64,000 bases of DNA from Pedobacter sp. KBW06 (GTDB lineage Bacteria; Bacteroidota; Bacteroidia; Sphingobacteriales; Sphingobacteriaceae), in assembly GCF_003852525.1 (NCBI RefSeq), contig NZ_QAJL01000004.1, positions 470,009-534,008 on the forward strand, written 5' to 3'. Made by a program: the position numbers and the translations under genes. This document shows positions 61,726-64,000 of this stretch, one piece after another (the first letter of the stretch is position 1; each line of letters begins with the position of its first letter). The notes beneath the pieces were generated by a model. It was not told the DNA's origin and made no database searches. It saw nothing but the letters and a program-made list of their open reading frames with translations.

Positions 61726-61752
61726 AAAAGCCCCTCGATTTGAGGGGCTTTT
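61726..61752. terminator. Rho-independent terminator of unassigned unit
   Basis: AAAAGCCCCTC (61726-61736) pairs with GAGGGGCTTTT (61742-61752). The minus-strand side is followed by more T. It could end the unit carrying the small open frame at 61983-62111 or read-through from the tRNA genes. Confidence 0.8.
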
Positions 61753-61982
61753 GCTGATTGTCTTTGCAATATCTTGCTATTCCATTTTTGAAGCGCGAGT
61801 TTTTAAATGATTAATATTCCTTCCATCAATTATTCAGATCTTTTCAAGATAAATGTGATCCGTTTATAACATGATTATAACTTTATCTAACCAATGTCTA
61901 TTACTGTCAAGGCCTGCTACCAGCTGCACTTCTTATGTTTTTAATTCAGTTGCTGGCAGCGTACATAACTTGCTTAAGTTAT

Positions 61983-62111
61983 TTACAAATGATCAGTATA
62001 AATTAACACCTTACTTACACTTTCGATTGGAACATCATTAGACGGGATTATAGTATTATCAAACGTTACCTGCCCCCATACGGCTAACTTTACGTCACGG
62101 ATGGTCTGCAT
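61983..62111 (-). CDS. Possible 42-residue open reading frame or gene fragment
   Basis: The frame MQTIRDVKLAVWGQVTFDNT continues to IYTDHL and reads like a real beta-rich protein. The frame is open upstream to 62171 without an ATG, adding a further protein-like segment (GNIQFKEVKIV), so it may be the remnant of a longer gene cut by the tRNA region. No family recognised. Between its stop and the terminator at 61726 I see no other gene. Confidence 0.28.
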   Translation of the reverse strand: MQTIRDVKLAVWGQVTFDNTIIPSNDVPIESVSKVLIYTDHL

Positions 62112-62160
62112 AACGATTTTAACTTCTTTAAATTGAATATTTCCGGACTGCCCGGAAAAC

Positions 62161-62196
62161 AAAAAAGCCTGTTATCATGACGATAACAGGTTTTTT
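62161..62196 (-). terminator. Terminator after the distal tRNA-Asp gene
   Basis: CCTGTTATC (62168-62176) pairs with GATAACAGG (62182-62190), flanked by A6 and T6. It lies 20 bases after the tRNA end. Confidence 0.85.
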
Positions 62197-62215
62197 AATA
62201 TTTTGTCGAATCTTG

Positions 62216-62289
62216 CGGACCGGACGGGACTCGAACCCGCGACCTCCGCCGTGACAGGGCGGCATTCTAACCAGCTGAACTACCGGTCC
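62216..62289 (-). tRNA. tRNA-Asp (GTC), distal copy
   Basis: This is a 74-base cloverleaf with acceptor GGACCGG/CCGGTCC, discriminator G, the T-loop GGTTCGAGTCC and the anticodon loop CTGTCAC with GTC at 62253-62255. CCA is not encoded. It appears identical to the copy 150 bases away. No promoter is visible between the two copies. Confidence 0.95.
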
Positions 62290-62340
62290 GTGTTTCCCTC
62301 TCGGGTGGCTTTTATAGTAGGGCCTCTACTTATTAAAAAT

Positions 62341-62364
62341 AAAAGCACTCTTCTGAGTGCTTTT
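62341..62364 (-). terminator. Terminator between the two tRNA-Asp genes
   Basis: A perfect 10-base stem (62341-62350 with 62355-62364) with a 4-base loop begins 2 bases after the proximal tRNA 3' end. It is followed on the minus strand by TTTTATTTTT-like sequence. Confidence 0.8.
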
Positions 62365-62365
62365 G

Positions 62366-62439
62366 CGGACCGGACGGGACTCGAACCCGCGACCTCCGCC
62401 GTGACAGGGCGGCATTCTAACCAGCTGAACTACCGGTCC
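62366..62439 (-). tRNA. tRNA-Asp (GTC), proximal copy
   Basis: The same 74-base sequence and anticodon (GTC, 62403-62405) as the distal copy. It lies about 15 bases after the predicted start of a consensus promoter and is followed at once by a terminator hairpin. Confidence 0.95.
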
Positions 62440-62459
62440 GTTGTTCCCTTTCGGGATTG

Positions 62460-62489
62460 CAAATATAGAGCCTTTATTTATATTCACAA
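62460..62489 (-). promoter_or_regulatory. Promoter of the tRNA-Asp genes
   Basis: On the minus strand TTG (62487-62489), a 19-base spacer and TATATTTG (62460-62467) match the Bacteroidota consensus. It predicts a start near 62454. Confidence 0.7.
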
Positions 62490-62516
62490 ACTATTTTTTA
62501 AAATAATCGTAAGTCC

Positions 62517-63590
62517 TTATGCTACAGAACCTTCTTTCATTTTCTCTGCGTTTTCAGCAAACTGTAATGCATCAATCAGCTCCTGAACACCACCGTCCAT
62601 CACGCCACTCAGGTTATAAAGTGTCAATCCGATACGGTGATCCGTTACCCTACCCTGTGGATAATTGTAAGTTCTGATCTTTGCCGAACGGTCACCGGTA
62701 GAAACCATAGTCTTACGTCTTGCAGCAATGTCTCCATTTTTCTTCTGCAATTCGATATCATATAATTTACTACGTAGCATCTCCATCGCAATCACCCTGT
62801 TGCCCAGCTGAGAGCGCTCCTGCTGACATACCACCACAATTCCCGAAGGTCTGTGTGTCAACTGTACTTTCGTCTCCACCTTGTTCACATTCTGACCACC
62901 AGCACCACCCGAACGGGAAGTCTGCAAGTCAATATCTGCAGGGTTGATATAAAGGTCAATCTCTTCCGCCTCCGGTAATACGGCTACTGAAGCTGCAGAG
63001 GTATGTACACGCCCCTGGGTTTCCGTATCCGGTACACGTTGTACGCGGTGAACGCCTGATTCATATTTCAATTGTCCGTAAACATCTTCTCCACTTACTT
63101 TCAGGATCACCTCTTTGTAACCACCGGCAGTACCTTCAGTCACATCAACAGTTTCTACCTTCCAGCCTTTTTGCTCAAAGAAACGGCTGTACATACGGTA
63201 TAAATCGCCGGCAAATAAAGCCGCCTCATCACCACCGGTACCACCTCTGATCTCAAACACTGCATTTTTAGCATCCTCAGGATCTACCGGAATCAGCATC
63301 AAACGTACCTTTTCTTCCAGCTCTTCCTGCTGCTTCAATAGCAAGTCAAGTTCTTCTTTGGCCATCTCGCGCATCTCCGCATCCTTCTCTGTAGACAGAA
63401 TCTCCTTGTTTGCATCGATATTGCTCATCACATTCTTGTAGATCTTATATTCATCTACAATCTTGCCTAAATCTTTATACTCTTTATTTAAAGCCGCAAA
63501 ACGCTTCATATCCTGCATCGTATCAGGATTACTCAACTGCTCTTCTACATCTTCCCAGCGCAGCTTAATTGCTTCTAATTTCTCTAACAT
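62517..63590 (-). CDS. prfA: Peptide chain release factor 1
   Basis: The 357-residue protein ends translation at UAA and UAG. The GGQ motif lies in SGGAGGQNVNKVETKVQLTH near residue 230. The codon-recognition region reads RVPDTETQGRVHTSAASVAVLPE, a PxT-type tripeptide (PDT, instead of PAT in E. coli), which marks RF1 and not RF2 (SPF). No programmed frameshift site is present, as expected for RF1. It is a separate unit; a TATTTTTG box at 63681-63688 (minus) may be its -7 element. Confidence 0.97.
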   Translation of the reverse strand: MLEKLEAIKLRWEDVEEQLSNPDTMQDMKRFAALNKEYKDLGKIVDEYKIYKNVMSNIDANKEILSTEKDAEMREMAKEELDLLLKQQEELEEKVRLMLIPVDPEDAKNAVFEIRGGTGGDEAALFAGDLYRMYSRFFEQKGWKVETVDVTEGTAGGYKEVILKVSGEDVYGQLKYESGVHRVQRVPDTETQGRVHTSAASVAVLPEAEEIDLYINPADIDLQTSRSGGAGGQNVNKVETKVQLTHRPSGIVVVCQQERSQLGNRVIAMEMLRSKLYDIELQKKNGDIAARRKTMVSTGDRSAKIRTYNYPQGRVTDHRIGLTLYNLSGVMDGGVQELIDALQFAENAEKMKEGSVA

Positions 63591-63749
63591 ATTCTTTTTT
63601 CAGAAAATTAAAACTTGTTGCCTTTTCAATTAAAATCCGTCCTGCGGAGATCTATCCTGGCAATTGATTTATTTGGGCAGCAAAAATACGGCTTTTTCAG
63701 TTAATGATACTAAAAATTTATTCGTTGCCGGATTCTTTTCGCCCGTTCA

Positions 63750-64000
63750 TTACTTTTCGAAATAGTTCAGTGTTAAATCTTTGCCGTCAAATACCGCATA
63801 AGAATTAAAATTAATCCATTCCCCGATGTTGATATACCTGCTTTTGTCGCTCAGCTGAATATCCAGAGGCAGGTGCCGATGCCCAAAAATAAAATAGTCA
63901 AAATGCGCTTTTTGCAGTTGTTCCTTCGCATAAACAGCCAGCCATTCATTTTCTACACCATTAAAAACCTCTTCTGTACTGTTCGCCAGCCTGCTGCTGC
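63750..64000 (-). CDS. UDP-2,3-diacylglucosamine diphosphatase-like metallophosphoesterase (5' truncated)
   Basis: Only the C-terminal 82 or so residues are in the window; the frame is open to the right edge. The fragment holds FDYFIFGHRHLPLD, the GHxH metal motif of calcineurin-like phosphoesterases, then RYINIGEWINFNSYAVFDG. This ending matches the LpxH-like enzymes of Bacteroidota that act in lipid A synthesis. The catalytic N-terminal part is not visible, so the substrate is inferred. Confidence 0.8.
   Translation of the reverse strand, partial: SSRLANSTEEVFNGVENEWLAVYAKEQLQKAHFDYFIFGHRHLPLDIQLSDKSRYINIGEWINFNSYAVFDGKDLTLNYFEK

Noticed and set aside
62203..62586. A plus-strand frame across both tRNA genes with a repeated protein segment
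   Set aside because: The repetition is caused by the two tRNA-Asp copies read antisense; no protein gene.

Overview
The window looks like a chromosomal segment of a Bacteroidota bacterium, most likely a Sphingobacteriaceae member close to Pedobacter. The reasons are a moderate-to-low GC content, SusC/SusD pairs, TPR and ExbD paralogues, type IX secretion genes (porV, gldJ), a very short NuoG, and promoters of the form TTG-N18/19-TAnnTTTG in front of several genes. I see no IS element, prophage or CRISPR array. The assignment rests on reading motifs and gene order; no database search was run.

Layout. 1-3.1 kb (+): the end of an ATP-grasp-like gene, a 52-residue FeoB-associated-type membrane peptide, a Crp/Fnr regulator, a YceI protein and a pirin. 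3.2-4.8 kb (-): ispF and porV. 5.1-6.7 kb (+): gldJ, divergent from porV. 6.75-11.2 kb (-): biotin carrier domain protein, DUF4159 protein, rsmE, a CNNM/CorC-type transporter, inorganic pyrophosphatase and a DedA protein. 11.3-24.2 kb (-): all fourteen complex I genes, nuoA to nuoN, with a consensus promoter before nuoA and a terminator-like hairpin between nuoA and nuoB. 24.3-30.1 kb (-): a TonB energising operon (exbB, two exbD, tonB) that continues into a small membrane protein, a PstS-like lipoprotein and a TPR protein. 30.4-35.5 kb: ATP-type PEP carboxykinase, a SUI1/YciH-like factor and a lipid kinase on the minus strand, metK on the plus strand behind a candidate SAM-II-type riboswitch, and a lone third exbD.

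36.2-56.0 kb (-): a twelve-gene, same-strand outer-membrane locus of about 20 kb. In transcription order it encodes SusC, SusD, a FAS1 lipoprotein, a lipoprotein of unknown function, a second SusC, SusD and FAS1, a TIG/repeat lipoprotein, an alkaline-phosphatase-fold/LamG lipoprotein, an M60 (enhancin-like) zinc peptidase with a discoidin domain, a second alkaline-phosphatase-fold/LamG lipoprotein, and a discoidin lipoprotein. There is no glycoside hydrolase. The likely logic is binding and proteolysis of a glycosylated protein or glycopeptide at the cell surface, followed by uptake through two SusCD pumps. Both alkaline-phosphatase-fold proteins appear to have lost most metal ligands and are probably binding proteins. 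This is the part of the window most likely to hold an undescribed system.

56.0-64.0 kb: a 1.46 kb intergenic stretch with two copies of a LacI-family-like palindrome, two small membrane proteins, a TPR histidine kinase with its response regulator, a 45-residue Ser/Thr-rich exported peptide gene with its own terminator and a structured upstream region, two tandem tRNA-Asp genes, prfA, and the end of an LpxH-like phosphoesterase cut by the window edge.
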